This document shows positions 28,001-40,700 of a stretch of DNA of 64,000 bases, one piece after another. Made by a program: the position numbers and the translations under genes. The notes beneath the pieces were generated by a model that was given only the letters and a program-made list of their open reading frames with translations, was not told where the DNA came from and ran no database searches. This stretch comes from Siphlonurus alternatus (taxonomy: Eukaryota; Arthropoda; Insecta; Ephemeroptera; Siphlonuridae): assembly GCA_949825025.1 (NCBI GenBank), contig OX463785.1, positions 18,787,971 through 18,851,970 on the forward strand, in the 5' to 3' direction. Numbering within the stretch: position 1 is the stretch's first letter; each line of letters starts with the position of its first letter.

Positions 28001-31000
28001 TAATACTGAAGAAAATACCAACTAAACATTTTACCGTTATCCATCATGGGAGAAAATGGGTCATTATTATACAATGCCTGCATGCTCTGGAGTTATCAGA
28101 AATAAGAAAAGAAAATAATGTATAGAAATAATTTTGAATTAATTTTTAAGATTTTTTTATTTTTATTTTATATATTTATTTTGCGTTAAATGTTTTGCTA
28201 CGCAGGCATAGGGAGTTTATTTCAATATGCAAATGTTAAATTTATATTTTTAATTTAGGTTTGTTTGGTCACTTTAATCCTCTTATTTAAAAAGCAAATA
28301 TAAAATGTGTAACTAAATATCATAATTTTACCTGGGGTATTTTATACATGATTATTACTATTATTTTTTGAATGTATGCATAAATTTTATTTCCATTTTG
28401 TATGAACTTTTTTATTTTAATTATCTACTTGCAAGTTAATCCCTATACCAAAACATTTTGTGTTAACGAGTTCTCAAAAGAAACACTTTTATTTTTAGGT
28501 AGTAACTTTACTTATTTTTTTTTATTTTCTAGTTAAACAAAAGATAATCCTATTACAAAAATAATTTATAATTTCGAAAAATATTATTATATTTATTTTG
28601 AGTTTTAACTTTTTATTATTTTAAACACCAGATTAATTTTAAAACAAATACTGATATTTTGCATTAAATGTTTAATTTAACGAACAAAGCTACCTTTATT
28701 TTTAACATACATGCAAAGCACGGTTTGTCGGTTGACGTTTGGACGGCTTAGCAAATAGGACTCCGGCTCACGCGACAATCGACAATGACAACACGTAAAG
28801 ATGAATGGATTCCCAGGCGATGCCAGAACATTGTAATATTAACGTGTATTATCAGCTAGTAGCTTTTTTCAACACGCTGATGTAGAAATTGAGTGTTAAA
28901 AAGTATCAATTTTGTTTGAAATAAGCAAATATTTCTTGTACAATGCATCCACAAATGAACATTAAAGCATTTCTTACTTATGTAGTCATTATAGTGAATG
29001 GAAAGTGACATAATTTTATTAGTACATTCATCATAATAAGATTTGATATTATAATCAAAAACAATAACTTTGTAAAGGAAGAATACGACGACGGGGTTAT
29101 CTTACAGCCGTGATACAAATTGTTAATATTAAGGTAAAAGTCGTGCCAAAATCCAAAATTTGTTCTGACAGTATTGTACCACAGTAGTGTAGACAGTTAT
29201 TAACCCAAAAGGAATCATATTTCTTTAAAATAATTATACTAATAATATATCATAGCTTCTCCCCATGAAAGAAATTTTGCGTAAAAAGAGCAATATAAAA
29301 TTTAATATTGGTAAATAACTTTTTCGTGCAAAGGGTATTCATATTGATCTGAGACTCAGATCACCTGAGGAAGAGAGCGGTTGACTCTCGAAACGTAGTG
29401 ATATTGACCTCATAAAGTACCAAGAGATGGCATTGAAAACAGCCTCTATAGAATCAGTATGACTCAACTACACGTGTACTTTAGCCAGTAGCAAAGCTCA
29501 GATATCAAAACAATGACACTTTTAGAATCACCCAGGTAAAATCCACCAGATGTCCATACCTGTCTTTATGACGTCAATGTGTAGTACATGCAAGTGTTAG
29601 TGACGTACACGAACACTAAGTGACCATCGCAGCATACTACACACAGAAGGATTACATCAAACACCGGCAAAGGTAGAAGTCCGAAAGTGAAATGAAATTT
29701 AATTATCTCCTTGAAACAATCTCTTATTATAAAACCTACTTTAAGTCTTACCTGAAAACCATCGTAGGTCCAAGATCCAAATTTCATGACACAAGTTTGC
29801 TCGTCGAATGGAAAATATTCGACGTCTATTTCACATGAACTTTTATAAATTGCAGGCGGCTTCCACTCGACCCGACCTGTGTAGTTGAGCGTTGCTTTTG
29901 TGGCGAGAGTTACCTCAAAGTTGCCGTCAGCGCTGCAACAAAAAATAACAAATATAAATACATCTCCTGCCTCATTTGATGAAGCCACGAAAACTAAGCG
30001 TTATTTATCTATCAGTTCTATCACACACTTATCAAGCACTTGAAGTGTTGAAGCTTAGGGCTGTCTCACACAGGATTGCATAATTTCGCAGCACATAATT
30101 TAAAAAGTAAGAACCTATGCGATCGGGTGTAACCGCGCACACAGCTTCGTATCGGATGGTTTCGTATGATAAGAAATTTAGAACCGTTTCTAATTGTAAG
30201 TGAGAAACGTACGATCGCATACTTACGATCGCAGAAATACGAGCCTGTGTGCGATCAACCTTAGAGCGTTAAAAACTTAATTTCTAATGCTTGAAGTGAT
30301 TATGTGTTCAATTTCTAACGCATTAAGTGAAGATTTTTCACTGAAAATCTTTGCTTCACTTCAAGTGATTGATGAATCATCGTCTCAGAATGCAAGTCAC
30401 TTAAGTACAATATTTTTTTATGCAAGTCTCAATATAACTCAAAGGTTAAATTTGTATCAATTTTTAATGTATTTCGTGACTTGCATTCTGAGACGACGAA
30501 GTGCCTTATTAAAAAATAACACTTGAAACGTAAAGTGTTGAATTTCTAACGATTGCTAATAAAAAAATAACGATTCAAATATGTTGGGTCTAACGCTTAG
30601 TAACGAAAATTTTACATTGTTCTTCTCCAAGGCACAAAGATATTATGCAGATACGCAATTTTGGGAAAGGTTAGGACTATACTCAGCCTAGCTGCCCCAA
30701 AATATTCTAGTTCACCATATCTCCATAGAATTAAAGACATCACTTCCAATCAGAACGGTTGTAAAGTTTATGATGTCTCAAAGTTATACACTAAGAAATC
30801 TTATAGCTTATAGCAATCGTAGCATTGTTTTTTTTATATAGTTTTATGTATCGTCTATATAAAGCCTTATGTCACATAAAAATTTATTATATATTAATTT
30901 TTTGACAAAAAGTTTACCACGACATAAGACTGATCCACAAGCACGATATATTATATTCCTTTGGCGTTTTTTTAAGCCTTGAGAAAATTACTGAGTGAAG

Positions 31001-31705
31001 ATAATAATGAACTACTTAATTGAAAAACTCAATTGAATGACAAAAAAATTATTGTGAATTAACTATTAATTAATTTTGACTAACAGTTAAATGGATAATT
31101 CATTTTCACGTTGAAATAATTATGTAATAATTTAATTTTATTTAAAATTTAATATTCATATTCCAGAAATTATACTGAATAATTACGAAATATTATGATG
31201 GCGTAGCCGCGATCTTAAATTTCAGACGAACCAAATTATATAGCCTGGAGGTTATAAACAACCTATACATTTCATCAAATAACAACATGCAATGTGGACA
31301 CTTTTTATTGTATTGAGTGTAGATTTGAAACATATAAGACTATTATATTTATGATTGATGTACATTATAAAACGACGTACGTACTTATGAAGTATAACAA
31401 AAAATTAATTTTTAGAATCTTCATAAAAGATGTAAAAACTTTTTTAATGCAATAATAAAAATAAGAAAAGTTGAAAAACTATTAAACTTTGTTTCTTAAG
31501 ATTTTTATATGATAAATCATGCATTATATTCTATATTGTATTATGATAATATAACTCAAGAAATATTGATGTACGTATTTTTTATTACATACAACCCTAG
31601 CAGTACTGGTAAGATTGTGTTTATATGTTTGTGTTACTATGTCACGTACTTTTGCCATAAATTTATATTAGGGTACAGACACCTTATAGCCAGTGTCTGG
31701 GAATG

Positions 31706-31738
<33 letters not shown>

Positions 31739-34700
31739 CACTCCATCACGTCTCTTTATGTGTCTTATGCCAACGTCATAACTACTTTACCAGTAAAGAC
31801 ATACCGACAGAACACACGCCATAACATCATATCTTTAAAATGAGACACATAGTTTTTTATACTTTTAAACCTGAATTTTTATATACAATTTTATAGGAAT
31901 GTAAAGGTATTACATTTTATATGGTAAAAGTATTAGATAACAATATTCATGTATATTTAATATCAAGATTTTTTGTTAAAAAAGTTTTAGTTTGCAATTT
32001 TTAATAAGATTGCTTAGAGAGTTTACTTCTAGCAGAATTAACAAGACCATATTCTCTCTGCTTCTAGGTTCCAGAGCTTCGTATAGTATATGAACAAAAA
32101 ATAATCAATTTCTATCTAGCGTTTCATATTTTACTGTAGGTTACCGGATTAACCCAAGTTACACTGTTATATGTAAATTTAGTGCCAACATTTTAAAACT
32201 CCCTATCATTAGTTCATTTCAATCAATTAAATTGATCCTCTCAACGGTCAACGCATAGTTTGGAACCAAGCTGCCCTTATACAAAAATTTGGCTTTTATT
32301 TGTCTTGAACGAACTTCGCTTGAAATTAATTTTTACATTAAATATAATTATTTTATTTACAAAATAAAGTGTATTTTAAAATTTAAATTTAAATAAATAA
32401 ATTTTTAATTATTTTTTTAATATATTCAGTTTTTTTAAAGTATTGTAAACTAATTAAATTGTTAATTAGAAAAATAAGTAATTAAAAATTAAAAAGAAAG
32501 TTAAAAAAAGTACAAGTATTGACATTTAAAAAGACTAATTTGTACCTAAGAGTCAGTAAATGAACTTCGTCTCTTTCGTGCACATCGCACGTAAATTGCG
32601 ATTTCTTTCCAGGTACTGGAGAACTTAAAACCTCATTTTCTAAACATTAATTTGCCTTAAAAATCGACCTCAAGGAGTTCATTCCAAAGAGGACACTAGT
32701 ATAGAAGCCACTAATAAATCTCGTGGTACTACCCTCTTAACCCTTGATTAAAATTTAACACTGAAGTAAGAGTGTCTTCTTTTTCGTGACTGATAAAATA
32801 CTTTCGCTGTAAGAACGTGTAGATTGCTCTCTGGTGGCAGTATTGTGCACTAAAAGTGCACCACTAAGAGACTTGTTACCACCCCACCTCTTTACTGTTC
32901 TCTCACATATTTGTGTCAACTCCAGTCTGAATTAATACCGCAAAGAAACGGAGAATAAATGTTGACTTTTACACGCTTCTAAAGCACTCTCTTCTCTTTC
33001 TATGTATTATACACATGAGAAATATTTTTACAAGCATGGTTGAAATTTACAAGCAATCCTTTTCAGTTGCAATGCATATAAAATATGTAATCATGCATAG
33101 TGTCAATTATAATACAGGACTATTTATATGTAATTAAAGTTGACTGAATGTAACAAAGAAATAATGATTTTTCTCTTTTTCCATGTCATGTGTATTTTTT
33201 TTTACTTGATCTTTACTCAATGTTGAAAGCTTTTGCGTTTGCCAATCTGAACAGTTCTGGATACTGTTCAACTGTAAAAATTCTTATTTTACGATTTTTA
33301 TATGACTAATGGACAACATACATGAAAAAATTTTATTGCAGAAATGAATAGAGGGTACCAAATTATGATACTCTGAATTTTTTCAGATTTTTTTGAGACC
33401 CGGAACTATTTTTAAACAATTATTGGAAGTCCTGTGATTTCAGTTGGCACCCCTGATGCCTTAATAAAAAGGATAGAGACTGAATGCCTATTGACGCCTC
33501 CAGGGGGCGTGGCCGCACTTTCAATAATTATTTAAAAATAGTTCTGGGTCTCAAAAAAATCTAAAAAAATTCAGAGCAGCATAATTTGGTACCCTCTATT
33601 CATTTCTGCAATAAAAATTTTTCATACATGTATGTTGTCCATTATTGAAAAATGTATTTAAAAAAATAGTAATTAATCGTTTCAGTATTTATTTTGCTGG
33701 TATAAAAAGGCGTAATTATATATCATATCAACTATAACTAGAAATTTTACCAACTTAAAGTAGATTTTGATACATTTCATGTCTGGAATGCCTATCTTTA
33801 TACTAACAGTAAGTTATTAATTATGATTTCCAGCTCCTCTTGTAACTCTCTGTCTAAAAGGAATTCATCAGTCGAGAAAGTTTTAGCAAATTTCTTCAAG
33901 TAATTCGCAAAAGCATTAATTAATGAATATTTGAAGATTTTTTTGGGAAAAAAATTAATTTATTCTTTTTAATTCATAACGTAACAAACTTTTTTCGTCA
34001 TCCATTTGGATTTAGCTAAAAGTTTCTTTTTTTCACGACGACTTTAAAACTTAAAAGTGCTGACGCAAAGATGGTTATAATTTGCAAGTTATATTTAACG
34101 CAATGGGAAGGCGTACATTTTTTTTTCTTTTTCTTTTTAGCGTTAAAATTAATGCAAAATGAAGTGCGTGGTCATTATTATATGAATTATTAAAAACTTT
34201 TTTATTCTATATTTTTTAAAAATTATGATAAAATGTAGGTCTGCTTCTGAAATTCTATATAATAATTCATTTCTAATTTTATCTCATTATTTGAGGGAGG
34301 AGGGATTCTGTGCACCAAATGCTCTAATAGCTCATTTTGACGACATTATCCGAGTATATTTATATTTTTGCTTTTTAACAAAGTGAGAAGCATGGAAACC
34401 TTATAGAGGATGCTGGCAGGCCAGTAACTCATGCAGTACGCTCACAGAGATATTTTTTTATGCATTTTTTAATACGTATAATTTATAAAATATTCACGCA
34501 AAAAATGCAGTAGACATAATTATCCTATCGAACTCCCTATCACTAAACATCGACTTCCCGTTTTAAACCCTGGATTTAATTAATTAATTAAATACCAATT
34601 TAAATAATTATTATGATATAAAAATAAATATATTATACTTTAATAATTTAAATATTTTAATTTGTTTTATAAAATATAAATTTAGAATTTATCAGTTTAC

Positions 34701-37700
34701 TTTAAGGCTTAACCTGAGAAATTTGGACGAAAAATTCGCTACAACAGATTTTCTTCAAATTAATTTGGTGGACTCACAACAATCGTCAAATTAGCTCTGA
34801 ATTTTTTCGGGATTTTTTAACCGTTGGTTTAATTATAATTAATTTATTTAAATGAGAATGTTGTATCCTTCCAATGTTAAATTTGTTAATTAGCATTGCA
34901 AAAAAACTATACAACAGATTCTTTTACTTTTTTTTTTACTAAAACCTAATTTTTTAGACTATTTTTCTGAATTGTTTTCATATATTTTGAACCGTGGCGA
35001 TGATCGTCTCCTATATGTGATGAGAAATGTGGCAACGTTCTCAAGGACTGATGTCACCACCCCCTCCTAAAAATTTATGCGTATTCCAATGCAAACAGTG
35101 TTACCACTATAGCCACGCCTCTTGACCTTGACAGACAAATTCTCAGGTTATACCTTAAATAAAATCAACACTTAAAATAATTATTAGTTCATATCAAAAC
35201 ATTTTTATTTTAAATTTATTACATTTTTTTATGTTTTTGTAGCACGTGGGAATGTAGATTTTTTTTTTTTTTTGTTAGTTAGAAATATTTCCACTTTATA
35301 GAGACATATAACGTGATTAATGTGAAGATAGAAATGAAAATTTTTACACCGCACGCAAGCTTTTAGGTTGGAATTAAAGGTACTGTTACATGGTGCAGTA
35401 TGAGTGATTCATTATAACAGGTAAAATTGATATTGAATTTTGGTTTACGGAAAATTTGAAAAATAAAAAAATTCTACAGTTAAATATATTGTGTAAGTAA
35501 TTGGTGCATAATGTACAACGACAGTACAGTCAACGATTATTAAATCCAACAATAACTTCCTTAAAAAAAAACAACAGAATTTTACTTCATGAAATTCCAG
35601 ATCATGTAAAAGTTGCATAAAGAAAATGCAAGAGGCACATACATAATATATATATACATCCACTATCAACATCCATATTTAATGTGTCGTCAAATATAGC
35701 CTCTTATGCACATAAAATACGATAATACGATTCTTTCATATTAAAAATATTCATTACATAAGAAAACAATTTTCATCACCATTTATATAACTTCTTTGCT
35801 GTTATACAGTCGATAAAATACAAGTGATATTTAATTCACTTAGTTGATAAATGTAAACACGCCTCTAACTTGAAGCGTTTAAATGAAAACAAACAAAAAC
35901 AGAAACGCCCTTCGTCATGAAATATAAGCTTTAAATGTTAAAATTTTAGTTGAACGAAAAATACGAATATTTTTACGTACAATTTAATAATTTTTTATTA
36001 TTTTTTGATATGCATGAATGATAACAAAAATATAGAGGGGAGAATAAAATTTAAAGATTATTAAATAAAATAAAGTTTTATTAATTATTTTATCATCATT
36101 TCCCGCTTCTTTCCTGCATTAATTAGTAAATGAAGATAGCGAAATAATTAAGAGTACTTATTAAACTGCATCGCATCAGATTTATTCGATAGTTTATCGT
36201 TTGCGATCACCTTTAAGAATTTATAAAAATATTTAGGAATAGCTGCCGAATTTATATTTTTAATCTATATAACACTTATATATTATAAATCATGCTTTTA
36301 AATAATATATTATTAATTACTGGTAATTTAGTTAATTAGAACAGTTAATAGCTGAAGACATCATCGTTTAATTCTCTTTATATTTTTCCTTGTCAACAAT
36401 GGGGGACATTCACAAGGCACTTTAATCCCCACTTTAGCCTCGATTTTTATCCCTGGTGCTAAACCACAGGGGCTAACCTTGTTTAGCCCCTGGTTTAGCA
36501 CCAGGGATAAAATCGAGGCTAAAGTGGGGTTTAAAGTGCTTTGTGAATGTCCCCCAATAATTATTAACTATTTTCATATTACTTAATTTTTTATAAATAC
36601 TTATTTCTGGTTATCAATGTTTTCTTTTTGTTTTTTTGTAATTTCAATTTTTTTGTTTGGCTAATTTCCCATAGGTCTAGCTTGTGATCTCATGAAGTAT
36701 AATTCCCTCAAACTCTCCAATATTTTTGGTGTATGCTTATATAAATGTGAAATTAGAAAACTCCTACAGATTTCAGATGAACTGTGTTAGCTTTTGAAAC
36801 GAAGAAAATTTTACGTGTTTTCTTACTATAATAGGACATTGGACAACGAAGGTTTCCTTCTTTTATATTGCATACATTGATAATATAAAATACTTCTTGT
36901 AATTCAGAAAATTATAACTCATTATTGAATATAGTGTATTAGAATAATTTAGATATTTGCATAGTATTGCATAAATTTTATGTTGACGTAAATATAAGAA
37001 TTACGAATATATAATGTATTTTTTCAATAATTGTAAAAAGATACAAAAAAAAAACTATATTTGTGTTTGAATTTTTAATTGATTTTTTATGAATAAAAGA
37101 AAATAAAAAAAAAACTAATAAATATATCGTTTAAATTGTTTTTGCAATGTTTCAATCAAAATGAAAAAAACGACTGGTTATAATTGAGTTATATACAGTT
37201 GAATTCACGATACTTACTTGTTATATAGTACGATGTCAGGCCTCCAGATGTGATCTGAGGGTACGTGAAGCATCTCAACTCCTCCATACTCTCGAGGGTC
37301 CCACTGTAGCTTGTAGTCGTACCAGCTCTGTAACACGCGTAAACACACTCATATAATTTACAAGACAAATACTGAAACACGCGTAATCATAGTCATAATT
37401 AATTTCTATAAAACTTGAAAAATATCATAATATTTCAGTTTTGCTATAGCCAGTTAAATCCTTTCATAACAGTATAATTATGTATTATATACACTGTTAT
37501 TTCCTAATGTTCTGTGGATAGCAATTCATTTAACAATTAACAAAACAGAAGATATGTTAATAATTATTAATTTGTTCGTATTTTATGTTCAACAATTTTC
37601 ATTATTTTATAAGGCAGAATTATATCTCTATAGGGCCTATAGGCTATGTACGTATGCAATCAATTCTGCATACATTGCTGCATTTATACTTATATTAGGC

Positions 37701-40700
37701 TTGCAATTTTTTATACATAGTACAATATTTGTAATGTATTGCTGTAATGTATTACTATTGCAATGTACAGTATAATTACTACCGCAAAAGAATAGAAAAT
37801 AAGACCCTCTTTATCATGGCGATGCTACCAATATATTTTTAAAATATTGGTGAAGATTTTTTTTAATGCTCGTTAAGAGTTAAATTATTTTATCCCCAAG
37901 CTGTATCATTAATAATTATGTGAAGTTGAATATATATATTAATGAATGAAAATATTAATAAAGATAACAATTAAAGAAAATACAAAGTTTATGAACCGTA
38001 TGGAATATTATTCATACGGTTGCATCAATTTAATGATGTATTTTTTATCCCAAACATCTAGATCATCGTAAAGTACATAAAATTAAAATTTATTTTAACA
38101 TGTGTGCGACCATGCATGGATTATATAACAAGCAATTATTAATAAGTTTTAAATTTAATTAAAAAATAATTCTTTGTATCAGTTATACACATAATAAGGT
38201 TGTTAATATTTAATTTTGATTTTCATGATGCTAAACCTAAATTCCAAGCTTTATACCAAGTCGATCTGTATATCCATCATTAAAATTAAATATACACCTA
38301 CAGAGATATTGGAAACATTGAGAGGTTTCAAAGCAACATATATTTGGAACTACAACGGTCCATCATTCCACGATACATTTTTGGTTTTCTTTTAGAACAT
38401 TTTCCCCATTAGAAAATTGTCTCCATAATCCACCATGTTAAAATGTTTGAATTATAAGAGTTCAGATTTGAATAAAAACTGTCTATCTCTAAAACATTAT
38501 TTTCTTGCTAGAACAGCAATATATTTCTTTATACATGCATTTGACAGTGAGAAAAAAAGTAAGTTAATTGAAGATATTGAAGATGATGTTTATTGATTAT
38601 TTTGTCTGAATAATCTATAATTAAATAATTATTATTTTAAATTTATTACGAGTAACGAAATTTATTTTAACATGTGTGCGATCATGTACAGAGGAATGAA
38701 AATAATATAACAGGCAGTATTAAAAATTATTAATAACTTTTAAATTTAGTCGGAAAAAATCTTTCTTGTATCAGTTATAAACATACCAAGTTTATTGTGG
38801 TTTAATTATGATTTTTAAGCTTCTAAACCCATATTTAAAAATCTGAAGTTCCGAGAAATATGATATTCTTGTTAAAAGTTAGTGCACCTATCAACATTAG
38901 TGAGGGTTATTGAAACTGTAATAAGCAATAGGCTTTTGTAACTGAAAACGCCATCATGTGGCTGATTTGTCAGAGATTTTCTGCAGTTTGTTTTATATTT
39001 TATGTGAGTAAAGCATGCGCTATAAGAACGAACAATTTGTAATCAATATAAAATTTTAAAATAAGAAAAATAAAAACCATGAGTTCTTGATTATAGAGAT
39101 GATTTTTTTTTCTTTATAATTCATAAATACCCTGTTGTAGGTGTCTAGACGTCAATTTACCAGCAATTCTTAAAGGATCTAATAAATGCACAGGATTTTG
39201 TAGGTTCCTATATGTATAAAATAAAACCAGCGAATGGCCACGATCCCTTTCCAGCATTTGCTTGTATTATTTTGATTGAGGGAGCCATGGAAACCTGTTA
39301 GGATGGTTGGCAATTGCATGATATAAAAATGTTACTAAATATATCAACAATACATTAAATAACAGCTGAATAAGTTTTTTTTATATAAGTCAAGAATAAT
39401 AACGCATTTAGTTTGGCATTAAATATTTCTACAACAAAATGTTCTACCCCACATAATTATATATATAAAAAAAAATCATCCGCATAATACTTTTATATTA
39501 GTAATCACGCAATGCGCAGTAAATTTTAATATACTAAAAATGCGTTGCTACCTAGGCCTGAATTTTTAAACAAAAACATTGGAAAAAAGTCACGCTATGA
39601 TTTTGTGTGTTAACTTACAAATACAAAGTTACTTGTAATTAAAGCTTTTAAATGAGAATTGAGGTCATAATAGTAGTTATACATGAAGTAATTAACATAA
39701 CATACAATGTAGAAATGTAAAGAACAATTATACAAAAAGTAATTAGTGTGATATATTATTTGAATAAAACTAAAATATAATTTTAATTAATATTTCAATT
39801 AAATTAAGAAAAGTAAACTTTTGATGGTAATAAAGCAATTACGAGCAAGGCTGCTTGTTTGGCTTATTGTCTTGAGTTTTCTATCTTGCTTGTACCGTAG
39901 ACTTACGGCGCTTGGGGGAGCAATTATAACCAAACTTATGGCAATAGACTTAATTGCTGTTTCTTTTTATCAATCATTTTTTACTTTTTAAAAATTATAA
40001 TTAAAAATGTATTTAAAGTTAATGATAAGAAAATAAAATAATTTGTAATTTTTTAAATTTAGCATTTAAATTTTTTATTAAATTTATTTTAATTTAATAA
40101 AATATTTTAAATTTATTTACAATTTTATCTTTAATAATAATTATTTTATATACACAAATTCGTTTTCTCAATATTGAAATCCAAAACAGAATCGTCGCAA
40201 GTGTCGCGCAAGTGTCGCGACGCAGTGATGAGTGAGTCATCGCTCATTGAGGGAGTTTTAAATTAAAATCAAATTGAAATAATAAGCATTTGTAAAGAAA
40301 TTTAATTGGCATATAATAATTATATGTAATATATTGAAATGGTCAACATTCAAAAAAGTAAGCTTATAATTAGCAAAACACAGAAGGGCTGTTTCGCTTT
40401 TGGAACGAGTATTAGTTGTAAAATAGTTTTAAAAATAATTACAGTAGGGGAGTTTTTATTCAGAAAACCGTTAGATAAAGACAATTTACTTATTACTCGT
40501 GATGATAATTATTAATGTTAAAACAATTACAATATTATCATAAGTAATTTTATTTTTTCAACAGTAATAACAAACTAGCATTTTAAATTTACATTTTTTA
40601 CAGCAACATAGTTGAACGAAGAGAGAGAGGGAAATTTGTAATTACTGAAGTTACATTTTCATATTTTGTCTTGGTAAATAGAACAAGTTTCTCGTCTGTT

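Larger units (their letters stand above)
29933..37217 (-). other. 7.3 kb intron rich in small inverted-repeat elements
   Basis: The intron contains a possible hAT-like MITE (30055-30265), a 20-bp perfect inverted repeat (30381-30495), an (AG)n tract (31709-31737), a foldback element (33308-33643), a piggyBac-like MITE (34702-35158) and a near-perfect hairpin (36400-36556). The rest is AT-rich and unrecognised. Confidence 0.85.
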
